Notes: generated by a model from the sequence alone, not told the origin. A DNA stretch of 42,056 bases from Micrococcales bacterium (GCA_024641605.1 JAHECT010000004.1:1-42056), one strand, 5' to 3'; counted from the stretch's first letter, positions 32,034 through 41,062 are shown. Numbers and translations: made by a program.

Positions 32034-32467
32034 CCCCGCACGGTCGGCGGGTCGATCGTCGGGGGCGGCTCCTCGACGAGGTCCACCACGATCCAGACCC
32101 TCCGCTTCCCGATGAGCCGGAGCGGCCACCGGGCGGGCCACATGAGCGAGAAGTGGCGTCCGTACTTCGCCCGGTGGGCCCGCACGCCGGGACGGAACTC
32201 GCTGCGGTCCAGCACGGTCGCCCGCCCGGCGGCGTAGGCCGCTTCGGGGAGGAGCGCGCCGTACCCGTCGCACGCCGCGACCGCCACCCGCGGGTCGGCC
32301 AGGATCCGACGGACCTTCCACGAGTGGGCGAACGTGGACACGAACAGATGCGTGCCGTCGCCGCTGACCCAGACGGGTGTGTGCGCTGCGGTCCCGTCGG
32401 CCCGGAAGGAGACGAGGTCGAGGAAGGGTTCCCGAGCGAGGCGGGCGGTGCGCTCGTGCGGATCCAC
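32030..32467 (-). CDS. PPOX-class flavin/F420-binding protein
   Basis: The 145-aa protein resembles the split-barrel pyridoxamine 5'-phosphate oxidase group of actinobacteria: FLDLVSFRADGTAAHTPVWV, LFVSTFAHSWKVRRILADPR and VAVAACDGYG. Such proteins bind FMN or F420 and reduce a range of small molecules. The substrate is not known. The start is GTG 32467. It is convergent with the DinB-like gene, the stop codons sharing bases 32031-32032, and divergent from the flippase-like gene by 57 bases. Confidence 0.82.
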   Translation of the reverse strand: MDPHERTARLAREPFLDLVSFRADGTAAHTPVWVSGDGTHLFVSTFAHSWKVRRILADPRVAVAACDGYGALLPEAAYAAGRATVLDRSEFRPGVRAHRAKYGRHFSLMWPARWPLRLIGKRRVWIVVDLVEEPPPTIDPPTVRG

Positions 32468-32524
32468 GGCTCGACTCTCGCACGGCGCACGTCCCGGCAC
32501 GCCGTCGCACCCTAGGGTTCCCCC

Positions 32525-33634
32525 ATGGCCGAGCAGAACCCGACGGTGCCCGCACTCGACAAGCGCAAGTCGATCATCATGGGCCTCATCGGGCTGGCGG
32601 TCATCGTCATCATCTTCGCGCGCGTCATCCCTCAGATCGGGTCCTACCAGGACGCCGTCACCTCGCTCGAGTCCATGACGCTCACCGGCCTCGTCGTGCT
32701 CGGCCTCATGGTGCTCGCGTACAACCTCTGGTACGGGTTCCCCTTCATCGCCGCGACGCCCGGTCTCCCCTATCGCCGGTCCTTCCAGCTCAACCAGGCG
32801 GCCTTCGCGATCAGCAACGGCATCCCCGCCGGCGGCGCGTTCGGCCTGGGCGTGCAGTACGCGATGCTCGCGACGTTCAAGGTCACGCCGTCCGCGGCCA
32901 CCGCGGCGATCACCGCGGTCGGCGTGTGGAGCATCTTCGTCACGCTGGGACTGCCGGTCTTCGGGCTCATGGCCATCACGGCCTCCGACACCATCGACCC
33001 CGGCCCCTACGCCTACATCGGGGCGATCGGGCTGGCGGTCCTGCTGGCGATGATCGTCGTGTTCGCCCTCATCATGCGCAGCGAGTCGCTGGCCGAGAAG
33101 ATCGGTCGACTGGGGAATCGGCTGGCCGGTCCGGTCATGCGTCGCCGGAAGCCCGAGGTCGAGTTCGACCTCGTCCCCACCGTCGTGAGCTTCCGCGAGC
33201 AGGTCGTCGGTCTCGTACGCCGACGCTGGGCGCACATCACCGTCGCCCAGGTCGGCGTCTCGTTCATGCAGTTCATGATCCTGTTCGCGGCGCTGCGCGG
33301 GATCGAGGTGGGCGGCGAGACCACGCCGTTCCTCGTGGTCTTCGGCGCCTACGCGGTGGCCCAGATCGGCATCATGATCCCCATCACGCCCGGAGGCCTC
33401 GGCACGGTCGACGCCCTCATGATCGGGCTGCTCACCGCGATGGGCGTCTCCGACGGCGACGCCACGGCCGCGACGCTGGTCTGGCGTGCCGCCTCCTACG
33501 TGCCGCAGATCATCATCGGCATCGGGGCCCTCGTCGCGTGGTACCGGACGGCAGCGCGCGCGGTCGCCGAGCTGGACGCGAAGCGTGCGGCCGACCCCGA
33601 GGGTCCTGCCACGGACGGAACCAACGGCGCCTGA
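32525..33634 (+). CDS. Flippase-like integral membrane protein (LPG synthase TM-domain family)
   Basis: The 369-aa protein has about eight hydrophobic segments and the motifs of the UPF0104/lysylphosphatidylglycerol-synthase membrane domain: AISNGIPAGGAFGLGVQYAML and IPITPGGLGTVDALMIG. The soluble aminoacyl-transferase domain is lacking, so it probably flips or exports a lipid-linked molecule rather than making lysyl-PG. The start ATG is at 32525. The C-terminal tail is hydrophilic and cytosolic. Confidence 0.85.
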   Translation: MAEQNPTVPALDKRKSIIMGLIGLAVIVIIFARVIPQIGSYQDAVTSLESMTLTGLVVLGLMVLAYNLWYGFPFIAATPGLPYRRSFQLNQAAFAISNGIPAGGAFGLGVQYAMLATFKVTPSAATAAITAVGVWSIFVTLGLPVFGLMAITASDTIDPGPYAYIGAIGLAVLLAMIVVFALIMRSESLAEKIGRLGNRLAGPVMRRRKPEVEFDLVPTVVSFREQVVGLVRRRWAHITVAQVGVSFMQFMILFAALRGIEVGGETTPFLVVFGAYAVAQIGIMIPITPGGLGTVDALMIGLLTAMGVSDGDATAATLVWRAASYVPQIIIGIGALVAWYRTAARAVAELDAKRAADPEGPATDGTNGA

Positions 33635-33664
33635 GCCGGCCTGTCTGGTCAGCGGGTCAGATGG

Positions 33665-34417
33665 TCAGTGCCGCTGACCGCGGTGCAGCGCCACGATCCC
33701 GCCGTGGATGTCGAGCCACTCCACGCCCTTCCACCCCGACTCGCGCATGTGACCCGCGAGGGACCGCTGGTCCGGCCAGGCCTGGATGGACTCGGCGAGG
33801 TAGACGTAGGCGTCCGGGTTGCTCGCGACAGCGCGGGCCACGGGCGGGATCGCACCCATGAGGTACTCGGAGTAGAGCTTGCGCAGCACCCCGTTGCGGG
33901 GGTGGCTGAACTCGCAGACGACGAGTCGTCCGCCCGGGCGGACGACGCGATGGAGCTCCCGGAGTGCCGCCGAGGCGTCCACCACGTTGCGCAGGCCGAA
34001 GGAGATCGTCGCGGCGTCGAACGAGTGGTCGCGGAAGGGCAGCGCGAGCGCGTCGCCGGCCGTGAAGGGGAGGTTGGGCCGGCGCTCGTGGCCGACCATG
34101 AGCATCCCCGGGGAGAAGTCGCAAGGGATCACCCGCGCCCCGCGGTCGATCATCGGCAGGCTCGACGTCCCCGTGCCTGCGGCGAGGTCGAGGACCAGCT
34201 CTCCAGGGCTCGGGTCCACAGCGTTGACCAGGGCGCGACGCCACACGCGGGTCTGGCCGAGGGCCAGCACCTCGTTGGCGACGTCGTAGCGATCGGCGAC
34301 GCCGGAGAACATCGTCGCGACATCCGTGGGCACCTTCTCCAGGGTGGCACGCATCCAGTCGGGTCGCCGCGCTTCTGCCGCCTGGGGCCCTTCGGGCAGC
34401 GGGAGTCCCTCCGTCAC
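33665..34417 (-). CDS. menG: Demethylmenaquinone methyltransferase (MenG/UbiE)
   Basis: The 250-aa class I methyltransferase shows the UbiE signatures: [26 protein letters not shown], the SAM motif [19 protein letters not shown], and FGLRNV with REL.RVVRPGG. It makes menaquinone from demethylmenaquinone at the membrane, using SAM. The quinone is the likely electron acceptor of the SQR-like enzyme. The start GTG 34417 has no good RBS; Met22 (34354) begins where the family usually starts. Confidence 0.93.
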   Translation of the reverse strand: MTEGLPLPEGPQAAEARRPDWMRATLEKVPTDVATMFSGVADRYDVANEVLALGQTRVWRRALVNAVDPSPGELVLDLAAGTGTSSLPMIDRGARVIPCDFSPGMLMVGHERRPNLPFTAGDALALPFRDHSFDAATISFGLRNVVDASAALRELHRVVRPGGRLVVCEFSHPRNGVLRKLYSEYLMGAIPPVARAVASNPDAYVYLAESIQAWPDQRSLAGHMRESGWKGVEWLDIHGGIVALHRGQRH

Positions 34418-34496
34418 CCGTCGATCGTAGGAAGTTCAACCACCGACCGGGCGCAATTCGCCAGGGTCGGTGCGCCGCGGCCGCTCCGGAGGGTGC

Positions 34497-34883
34497 TCAG
34501 CCGGGCGCGAGGACCATGCGGCGGGCGAGATCGTCCAGCTCGGCGCCGGGGTCCTCGGTGAGACCGGTGTGCACCGGCGAGGCCTGCACCACCGTGCTCC
34601 GGGGCGCCACGAGCCACCGGAACCTCTCCCCCGGGGGACGGCGCCCGTTCGCCCCCGCCGCGGGTGCCCCCTCGCAGACCGCGCGAACCCCCTCGAGATG
34701 GGACTGCACCCCGGCGACGTCGAGCGCGGGGTCGAGCGCCTGCGCCCGCGCCAGGTCGTCGGTGAGCGTGACGCCGAGGTAGTCGAGGGCCTGGCAGTAG
34801 ACGACCACGCCCACGTTGACGAACTCGCACCGCTCCACCCGTGGCACCACGCGCAGGACGGCCCACTCATACGCGTGCGGCAC
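34497..34883 (-). CDS. DUF3037 family protein
   Basis: The 128-aa protein matches DUF3037: it begins YEWAVLRVVPRVERCEFVNVGVVVYC and ends LDDLARRMVL. Its function is unknown. It overlaps the preceding HipA-like kinase gene by 17 bases, so the two are translated as a pair. This pairing of a HipA-like protein with DUF3037 occurs in other genomes, as I recall. There is no membrane segment. Confidence 0.85.
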   Translation of the reverse strand: MPHAYEWAVLRVVPRVERCEFVNVGVVVYCQALDYLGVTLTDDLARAQALDPALDVAGVQSHLEGVRAVCEGAPAAGANGRRPPGERFRWLVAPRSTVVQASPVHTGLTEDPGAELDDLARRMVLAPG

Positions 34884-35637
34884 GGGCCACCTCCACGGGG
34901 TCGAGCCAGGGTGTCGGGTTCGCGGCCCGGTCGGTGAGCAGGTCCACGTACGCCGATCGCGCGGACGCCACGTCGGCGCGCGCCTCGAGCCACTCGTCGG
35001 GCACGAGGGCGACGACGTCGCGGACCAGGTCGGCGGCGACGACCGGTCCGAGCTCGGCCTGCACCGCCGCCAACGGGCCCGCCACGGGGAGCAGCACGTG
35101 GTCGGCCGCTCCGGGCAGGCTGCGCGTCGCGGCCTGCTCGCGCGGGGGCCAGTCGTGGTGGAGGTAGAGCGCGGCGCCGTGGTCGATCAGCCACGGGTCG
35201 CCGTGCCAGCGCAGGAGGTTGGGGTTGCGCCAGGACCGGTCGACGTTGAGCACGAGGGAGTCGAACCAGACGATGCGGGCGGCGAGGTCCGGATCGACGC
35301 CGTCCGGCCGTTCGAGACCCAGCGCTCCCGGGAGGTAGTCAAGGCCGAGGTTGAGCCCGGGGCTGGCGCGGAGCAGGTCCTGCACCTCCTCGTCGGGCTC
35401 AGCCGCGGCCAGCGCCGGGTCCACGTCGACGAGCACGAGGTCGGGGACGGGGAGGCCCAGGCGCCGGCCCAGCTCACCCACGACGACCTCCGCCACGAGG
35501 GCCAGCCGGCCCTGGCCGGCGCCGCGGAACTTCACCACGTAGGTACCGAGATCGTCGGCCTCCACGAGACCGGGCAGCGAGCCGCCCTCGCGCAGCGGCA
35601 GCACGTACCGCGTCGCCCGTACCCGTTCCAAGCTCAC
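34867..35637 (-). CDS. HipA-like kinase family protein
   Basis: The 256-aa protein resembles the compact HipA-family kinases. It has the lysine strand TYVVKFRGAGQG (about 32-43), the catalytic-loop-like FDSLVLNVDRSWRNPNLL (about 124-141) and the metal-binding-like LIDHGAALYLH (about 149-159). HipA kinases phosphorylate proteins, in E. coli glutamyl-tRNA synthetase. The usual N-terminal HipA domain and a HipB antitoxin are missing. The partner here is the overlapping DUF3037 gene. Toxin activity is not implied by the sequence. The start is GTG 35637. Confidence 0.82.
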   Translation of the reverse strand: MSLERVRATRYVLPLREGGSLPGLVEADDLGTYVVKFRGAGQGRLALVAEVVVGELGRRLGLPVPDLVLVDVDPALAAAEPDEEVQDLLRASPGLNLGLDYLPGALGLERPDGVDPDLAARIVWFDSLVLNVDRSWRNPNLLRWHGDPWLIDHGAALYLHHDWPPREQAATRSLPGAADHVLLPVAGPLAAVQAELGPVVAADLVRDVVALVPDEWLEARADVASARSAYVDLLTDRAANPTPWLDPVEVARAARV

Positions 35638-35726
35638 GACGCCACGCTAGCGGCACGCACATCGGACGCGGCTCGCCCACGCGAGGGACCGGTCGGAGCC
35701 GACCACAGGATGAGTAGCCTGAAGCG

Positions 35727-36275
35727 ATGGAGCTTCCCTTCGCCCTCCGCGGCCTCGAGGGACGGATCACCGTCGCGTACGCGGCGAACGCGAAGCCCGA
35801 GCGCCTGGGCGCGCCACCGGCCGCCGCCGGGTTCCCTCGCTGCCACGCCACGGTCGACTACCCGGCGCACGGCTACGACGCCGTCCTCGGGTGGGTGCAG
35901 CTCGTGCGGTCCGACGACAACCGGTCGCTCGGACGCGACTTCGAGATCGACCCGCTCGACTTCCTGGGGGAGCTCCCCCATCCGTTCTGCTGGGTCGGGC
36001 TCAATCCCCAGCTGTTCGACGCGCCGTCACGCTCGCCGCTGCGGGACATGGCGTGGACGGCGCACAGCTTCCTCTGCGTCCCCGACGGCGGGGACGGCGG
36101 GCGGTTCGACGTCCACGCCCTCGCCGGATTCTCGTGGGGCTTCCAGGTGCGGGACCTGCGGATCACGCTCGTCCCGCCGGTCGCGCTCGGACCCGCGGAC
36201 TGGGACGGGCATCTGGAACACCTGTCGGCGCGCTATCCCACCTGGCGATTCGCCGAAGGGTTCCGCCACGACTGA
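35727..36275 (+). CDS. Hypothetical protein
   Basis: I do not recognise this 182-aa protein. It is soluble, rich in aromatic residues and proline, with FPRCHATVDYPAHGYDAVLGWVQ, FLGELPHPFCWVG and FSWGFQVRDLRITL as distinctive parts. TAGCCT about ten bases before the ATG may be a -10, suggesting a very short or absent leader. It is divergent from the HipA-like gene and convergent with tRNA-CAT. The even composition supports a real gene. Confidence 0.65.
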   Translation: MELPFALRGLEGRITVAYAANAKPERLGAPPAAAGFPRCHATVDYPAHGYDAVLGWVQLVRSDDNRSLGRDFEIDPLDFLGELPHPFCWVGLNPQLFDAPSRSPLRDMAWTAHSFLCVPDGGDGGRFDVHALAGFSWGFQVRDLRITLVPPVALGPADWDGHLEHLSARYPTWRFAEGFRHD

Positions 36276-36281
36276 TCGCCA

Positions 36282-36309
36282 CCGGCTGGGTCGCCGGCGC
36301 CCGAGCCGG
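36282..36309 (-). terminator. Weak hairpin after tRNA-CAT
   Basis: CCGGCT (36282-36287) pairs with AGCCGG (36304-36309), with an inner GGG/CCC pairing. It lies just downstream of the minus-strand tRNA and is the only hairpin candidate there. Confidence 0.35.
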
Positions 36310-36323
36310 GGTCGATGACCACG

Positions 36324-36401
36324 TGGTGGGGCGGGTGGGGCTCGAACCCACGACCTGACGGATTATGAGTCCGCTGCTCTGACCAGCTGAGCTACCGCCC
36401 C
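36324..36401 (-). tRNA. tRNA with anticodon CAT (probably elongator Met)
   Basis: The minus strand gives a full cloverleaf: acceptor GGGGCGG/CCGCCCC, anticodon loop CTCATAA with anticodon CAT, and T-loop GTTCGAGCC. The 3' CCA is encoded (36324-36326). CAT can be elongator methionine or lysidine-modified isoleucine; I favour Met. Confidence 0.93.
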
Positions 36402-36541
36402 GACGCGCCGCGAGCCTAGCCCGACGCACGGCCGAGCAGCGGTGCACCGGTTCGGCGGCGCCGTCCGCGAGGAAGGAGCGCAACCTCGCGGGCCGGAGAC
36501 CCTCGCTCGCCCGGACCCCGAGGTACGGCAGAGTGGGACGG

Positions 36542-37546
36542 GTGAGCGACGGGACTTCGTTCGGGGACCGGGTGAGCGCCCGGGTCACCGGGCTGCGCGC
36601 CTGGGCCGACGACCTCCAGCAGCGGCACACGGTCCTCGGCTTCCCCTACGCCGTCATCAAGAAGTACGGCGACGACCAGGGATCCCGGTACGCGGCACTG
36701 CTGACCTACTACGGCTTCCTCAGCATCTTCCCGCTGCTGCTGCTCGTCGCGGTCGCGATCAGCACCGTGCTCGCGGGCAACGACGCCCTCCGGGAGGAGC
36801 TCATCGACGCGATCGTCCCGGAGGACCTGCAGGCCACCGTGGACAACGCGGTGCGCACCCTGCCGACCGGTGGCCTCGCCTTCTGGATCGCCGTCGTCGC
36901 GCTGCTGCTCTCCGGTCTGGGCATCGTCTACTCCGCCTACGACACCCTCAACCACCTCGCCGCCGTCCCCCACCGTCGGCGGCTGGAGTTCTTCCCGCGC
37001 TACCTCCGCATCATCGCGATGTTCCTCGTCCTGGTCGTCGGCCTCATCAGCATCGGCGCGATCACCGTCGCCGTCGGCGCGCTGCCGGACCTGCCCGCGC
37101 TCACGCGCGCCGCGGCCTTCCTCGGCACGGCCGCCCTGGTCTTCTGCCTGTTCTGGGCGGCCACCGCCCTCCTGCTCCCGCGCGGGGCGCGCGTCACCGC
37201 GGTCTGGCCCGCCGCATCGCTCGGCGCTCTCGTCGTCACGGGCCTGCTCACCTTCGGCGCCCTCGTGCTCCCGCAGTTCATCGCCCGGGCCGGTCCCGTC
37301 TACGGCAGCTTCGCGACCATCGCCGGCATCTTCGCGCTGCTGTACCTGGTCAACCAGGCGATCGTCTACGCCGCGGAGATCGCCCTCGTGCGGCGCCGTC
37401 GGCTCTGGCCGCGCGGGCTCGACCTGACGCAACCGACGGATGCCGACGTCCGCGCGCTGACGCTGGTGGCCCGCACCCAGGAGCGGACCGTCGTGGAGCG
37501 CATCTCCGCCCGGTTCGACGCCGATGCGACCGACCCCGACTCCTAG
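36542..37546 (+). CDS. YihY/BrkB-family membrane protein
   Basis: The 334-aa protein has six hydrophobic segments and the YihY motif near the first one: GSRYAALLTYYGFLSIFPLLLL. Later segments contain LLLSGLGIVYSAYDTLN and FATIAGIFALLYLVNQAIVY, with the conserved polar residues of the family. The function is unsettled; older annotation as ribonuclease BN was wrong. The start is uncertain between GTG 36533 and GTG 36542, neither with a good RBS. It is alone on its strand between tRNA-CAT and the low-GC stretch. Confidence 0.87.
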   Translation: MSDGTSFGDRVSARVTGLRAWADDLQQRHTVLGFPYAVIKKYGDDQGSRYAALLTYYGFLSIFPLLLLVAVAISTVLAGNDALREELIDAIVPEDLQATVDNAVRTLPTGGLAFWIAVVALLLSGLGIVYSAYDTLNHLAAVPHRRRLEFFPRYLRIIAMFLVLVVGLISIGAITVAVGALPDLPALTRAAAFLGTAALVFCLFWAATALLLPRGARVTAVWPAASLGALVVTGLLTFGALVLPQFIARAGPVYGSFATIAGIFALLYLVNQAIVYAAEIALVRRRRLWPRGLDLTQPTDADVRALTLVARTQERTVVERISARFDADATDPDS

Positions 37547-37871
37547 GCGGCCGGGGGCACCTGCCGGCGCCGTCGACGCCAACCCCGGCTCGGTCGGTTG
37601 ACCCCCCATCAAGCTCGAGATGATCATGAACCGGGCCGCCACCCCGGCTGCCTGACCGATGTGACGGAAACGTGCAGCAGCCCCTTCGATCCCATCGAGG
37701 GCGGCCAGGGCAGGCCGTAGCGGACGGGACGGACATCACCTGCCGGTCTGTGGCCGATCGAATCAGTTGCTCCGGTGTCGCTTCCCTCGACGAAGGCGCC
37801 GCGGTGGCAGGGTAGGCACGGGCGCAGAAGCGCATCGCGCCAAGACAATCCGAAGGGACGACGGTGCTCGC
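37547..37871. other. Non-coding stretch of 325 bases
   Basis: No gene is supported here. Apparent frames on the minus strand lack RBS and family motifs. The sequence from about 37600 onward has more A/T than the genes on its left and may be the edge of acquired DNA. No clear promoter, repeat or attachment site was found. Confidence 0.5.
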
Positions 37872-39107
37872 ATGAACGCTCAGCAGCCTGCCGAGACGCA
37901 GTCGCATTCGATCGAACCCGAGGCATCTCCACGTGATGAGGGCGGTGACCTGTCCGGCGGGGTCCCCCCCATGCGGTACTTCTGGCGCCTCTGGTTCACG
38001 TTCCTGGCCGTAGTCGCCCTCGCTCTGTTCCTGCGATTCGTCATCAGCGACGGCGGCCCGGTCATCTTCACGGTGCTCATGTCCTGGTTCGCCGCCCTGG
38101 TGATGGAACCGGTGGTCCGGCGGCTGTCCCGCCACATGCCCCGCGGCGCGGCCACCGGGGTGGTGATGGCCGGGGCGGCGATCTTCGGAGCGGTGTTCCT
38201 CGTCGTCTTCGGCAACCTGTTCGTCCAGCAGGTGGTGCAGCTGATCCTGATGGTCCCCGAGCTCGTCGACAAGGTGCTGGCGTGGGCGAACGACGCGTTC
38301 TCCATGTCTCTGTCCCGGGACTCGCTGCTGTCCTCAGTCGACCTCAGTCCGGAGCAGCTGGCTGAGGCGGCCGCGAAGCTGGGGGTCAGCATCCTGGGCT
38401 TCCTGGGCACGGTGGTCGGTGGCCTGTTCAGCATCTTCACCTTCGGCCTCTTCGTCTTCTACATCTCGGCGGGCATGCCGTGGTTGGCCCGGTGGGTGGG
38501 GTCGCTGTTCCCGCCGAGGAGCCAGTCGGTCGTCGCCACCGTCTGGACGTTGACGGCGGAGAAGACCGGTGGCTACGTCGGGGCGAGGGTCGTGCTCGCG
38601 GCCATCAACGCGGGGACCACAGCGATCGTCTTCGTGATCATCGGCATGCCGTACTGGCTGCCGCTGTCGCTGTGGACGGGCATCGTGGCGCAGTTCGTGC
38701 CGACCATCGGCACCTACATCTCGATCATCCTGCCCGTCGCGGTCGGCCTGCTCAGCCCGAACCCGTGGGTCGGGGTGATCGCTCTAGCCTGGGCCGTGCT
38801 GTACCAGCAGGTGGAGAACCTCACCATCGAGCCGCGGATCAGTGCCAAGGCGGTCGACGTGAACCCGGCCGTATCGTTCGGCGCCGTCCTCCTCGGCGCT
38901 GCCCTTTTCGGGGTCGCGGGCGCCTTCCTGGCCGTGCCCGTGGCGGCCATGCTGCTGGCCCTGCTCGACGCCTACGGCAATCGCTACGACCTGCTTCCCG
39001 ACATCGCCAAGTCCGTCGACTCCGCGTCCGCGCCGCGTGCCACGGCTGGCAGGGGTGCCGCCGCCGCCACGCCTGACGCGGACGGTGCCCCACCCGGGGC
39101 CGACTGA
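37872..39107 (+). CDS. AI-2E transporter family permease
   Basis: The 411-aa protein has about eight membrane segments in the PerM/AI-2E plan: two at the N-terminus, a helical cytosolic insert (about 125-180) and a C-terminal group with AQFVPTIGTYISIILPVAVGLL and QQVENLTIEPRI. This last motif is diagnostic. Members export small molecules or ions; some actinobacterial relatives are Na+/H+ antiporters. The start ATG 37872 has a distant GAAGGGA. It overlaps the channel gene by one base (TGATG). The codons use more A/T than in the fab operon. Confidence 0.87.
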   Translation: MNAQQPAETQSHSIEPEASPRDEGGDLSGGVPPMRYFWRLWFTFLAVVALALFLRFVISDGGPVIFTVLMSWFAALVMEPVVRRLSRHMPRGAATGVVMAGAAIFGAVFLVVFGNLFVQQVVQLILMVPELVDKVLAWANDAFSMSLSRDSLLSSVDLSPEQLAEAAAKLGVSILGFLGTVVGGLFSIFTFGLFVFYISAGMPWLARWVGSLFPPRSQSVVATVWTLTAEKTGGYVGARVVLAAINAGTTAIVFVIIGMPYWLPLSLWTGIVAQFVPTIGTYISIILPVAVGLLSPNPWVGVIALAWAVLYQQVENLTIEPRISAKAVDVNPAVSFGAVLLGAALFGVAGAFLAVPVAAMLLALLDAYGNRYDLLPDIAKSVDSASAPRATAGRGAAAATPDADGAPPGAD

Positions 39108-39709
39108 TGTCCCCCGAGGCCGGCGGCACGGAGTCCTCGGCGGCGAGGGAACGACGAGCGGGGCGCTTCACCGAGCTGGACGCCCGCGAGCGCCGTGCCG
39201 TGGCCCGGAGGTCGGTGGTGCGGCTGCTCGTCCTGACGTCGTTCGTCGTGGTGCTCTACGTCCTGTGGCCGGTCAGGCCGGCCTCGGCGCCCACCTGGGA
39301 GCTAGTCCGGGTGCTGCTCACCGGGCTGACGTTCGGAGCATTGTTCGTGTGGGAGCTGCGCCGCATCGTCAGGGCGGAACTTCCCGAGGTACGAGGTGTC
39401 GAGGTCCTCGTCATGCTCGCCGTGATCTTCGTCGTCCTGGCCTCGGTGTCCTACCTCGAGATCAGCGCCGCGGATCCCACGGCCTTCTCCGAGCCTATGG
39501 ACAAGGTCGGGGCGCTCTACTTCTCGACCACAGTCCTGACCACCGTCGGGTTCGGTGACATCCACGCCGTCAGCAGCGGTGCGCGCATCGCGGTCACCGC
39601 CCAGATGGTGCTGGACCTGGTGTTCATCGGTGTCGCCGCCAAGCTCGTCGTCGCCGCGGTACACGCCAACCTCGATCGAAGCGACGACGACCGGACCGCT
39701 TCGGCATGA
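39107..39709 (+). CDS. Two-helix potassium channel protein
   Basis: The 200-aa protein has four hydrophobic segments and, near residue 145, the potassium-selectivity filter TTVGFGD after the pore helix LYFSTTVLT. The C-terminal helix FIGVAAKLVVAAVHANL resembles the inner helix. There is no RCK or cyclic-nucleotide domain, so gating by a cytosolic ligand is unlikely. It is coupled by TGATG to the AI-2E-type gene, hinting at a joint role in ion balance. Confidence 0.88.
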   Translation: MSPEAGGTESSAARERRAGRFTELDARERRAVARRSVVRLLVLTSFVVVLYVLWPVRPASAPTWELVRVLLTGLTFGALFVWELRRIVRAELPEVRGVEVLVMLAVIFVVLASVSYLEISAADPTAFSEPMDKVGALYFSTTVLTTVGFGDIHAVSSGARIAVTAQMVLDLVFIGVAAKLVVAAVHANLDRSDDDRTASA

Positions 39710-39809
39710 CCTAGCAGACGCCGGGGGACGCCCACCGCCATGCTCCGGGTGCCATGACTACACCCTGAGATCCCATGTCGTGGGACGTAAGCCGGGAGCG
39801 CGGGCACGC

Positions 39810-40649
39810 TCATCGGGACAGTTGCTTGCCGATCTTGATCGTGTTCTTTCCGATGCTCAGCCCAACGGCGACTCCGACGGCGATCGCCAGAGAGATGACA
39901 CCGGCGTCGGCAAGGGCCGCTGTCGCGTCCGCTGTTTCGCCCTGCGCCAGCGCGAGCATGCTGCTGTTGAGCGTGAAGCCAGGAACCAGCGGCAGGATCG
40001 CAACCCCGACATAGATGCTGGACGGCGAGCCCTGCAGCGTCGCGGCGACGACCCCGAGAATCCCGACCAGCCCCGATGCAAGACCGAACGCCAGCAGGTT
40101 CGGCCCGGTGGAGTTCGAGCCATCGAGAACGATCGGCAGCCATCCGATCGTGGCAATCGCCACGACTGCGACGATGGATGAACGTGGAGTTCCCCACGCA
40201 AGGCCGATGCCCAGCACCCCGATTGCGGCGCCCAGAATCGACAGTGGCGCGGGTACGTCAAGTTGCGCGGGTTCGTAGGAGATCCCGAGGCCGGCTCCGA
40301 CACGGCTGCCGAGCAGCATCCCGAGCGCCAAGAATGCTGCGGTCAGGATGGCTTCGGTGCCACGAGCAATGGCGGAGACCGGTGCGCTGGCCAGCCCATC
40401 GATCACGGATGAGACCAAGGCACGACCCGGAAGGTAGTTGTAGAGGGCGGCGACGACGGCAGGGCCGACCAGGATGCTCACCCCTAGCGCCGCGACGACG
40501 TTCGGGACAGCGGCGACAATCACGGCCAGCATGAAGACAGACGCGAGCCGAGGCGTCCGAAACGGCCCACCAGCGAGTCGGTCGGGAAGGTCATGGCCGT
40601 CGCTACGACCGCAACAAGCAGGGTCAGAGGACCGGTACCAGCCGTTCAC
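39810..40649 (-). pseudogene. Decayed threonine/serine exporter (ThrE-like) gene
   Basis: Residues encoded between 40530 and 39810 match ThrE-type exporters: YNYLPGRALVSSVIDGLASAPVSA and VGVAILPLVPGFTLNSSML with several membrane helices. The N-terminal cytosolic ThrE domain with its HxxE motif is missing. Just upstream, a membrane-like stretch (LTLLVAVVATAMTF, then VGRFGRLG) lies in another frame, from about 40627 to 40540, which points to a frameshift near 40525-40550. A GTG at 40649 would give an uninterrupted 279-aa frame, but its N-terminus is not hydrophobic. The stretch is visibly lower in GC than its surroundings. Confidence 0.6.
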
Positions 40650-40807
40650 GCGCCGAGAGCACCGAGTCGCTCGGCGTCGAGGCTCTCGGCGGGTTGATCC
40701 ATCAGGAGCCGAGGGAGTCCCCAGGTCGGGTCTTCGAACAGGGATGCTTCGCAGTTCTGGCAGACGCAACGGTCAAGATGACCTGTCTTTGGCAGAGCAG
40801 TGGGCGG
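40646..40807 (-). pseudogene. Short gene remnant with CxCxxC motif
   Basis: A frame of 53 codons without a proper start ends at 40646. It encodes GHLDRCVCQNCEASLFEDPT and ends in DQPAESLDAERLGALGA, which looks like the end of a real protein, and its stop overlaps the GTG of the ThrE-like frame as GTGA. A TAG at 40810-40808 cuts it off upstream. I do not recognise the protein. The layout fits a truncated gene in decaying acquired DNA. Confidence 0.35.
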
Positions 40808-40872
40808 CTACTCGTGAGTGAAGTCAATCCGGGGGGGATGAGGGGATCGTCCCCGGAGGGCCTCCGAGCAGA

Positions 40873-40908
40873 CAGCCCCTGATCTGCATCTCTGCAGGCC
40901 AGGGGCTG
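40873..40908 (-). terminator. Hairpin terminator after tRNA-Asn
   Basis: CAGCCCCTG (40873-40881) pairs with CAGGGGCTG (40900-40908), and inside it CTGCA pairs with TGCAG around TCTC. The long stem lies five bases from the encoded CCA of the minus-strand tRNA. Confidence 0.65.
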
Positions 40909-40912
40909 CTCT

Positions 40913-40987
40913 TGGCTCCCGCGACTGGATTCGAACCAGTAACCGCCCGATTAACAGTCGGGAGCTCTGCCGTTGAGCTACGCGGGA
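40913..40987 (-). tRNA. tRNA-Asn (anticodon GTT)
   Basis: The minus strand folds with acceptor TCCCGCG/CGCGGGA, anticodon loop CTGTTAA (anticodon GTT) and T-loop GGTTCGAATCC. The CCA is encoded at 40913-40915. It lies downstream of the dnaG operon. Confidence 0.95.
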
Positions 40988-41062
40988 TCGTGCACCTGCC
41001 GGATCGGCAGTCGGGGAAGGATAGCAAGGCGATCCTGCGCCCCCGAAATCGCCGGCGAGGGC

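Noticed and set aside
32511-32521. ACCCTAGGGTT near the flippase-like gene as an operator
   Set aside because: The arms are shorter and the flanks differ from the three sites; more likely part of a promoter or chance.
37624-37932. A 102-codon minus-strand frame in the stretch before the AI-2E-type gene
   Set aside because: No RBS, no recognisable motif, and it overlaps the start of a well-supported gene on the other strand.
37547-40915. An attachment-site repeat of the tRNA-Asn 3' end marking an integrated element
   Set aside because: I looked by eye for a second copy of the 3' end of the tRNA in the stretch to its left and found none; no integrase gene is present.
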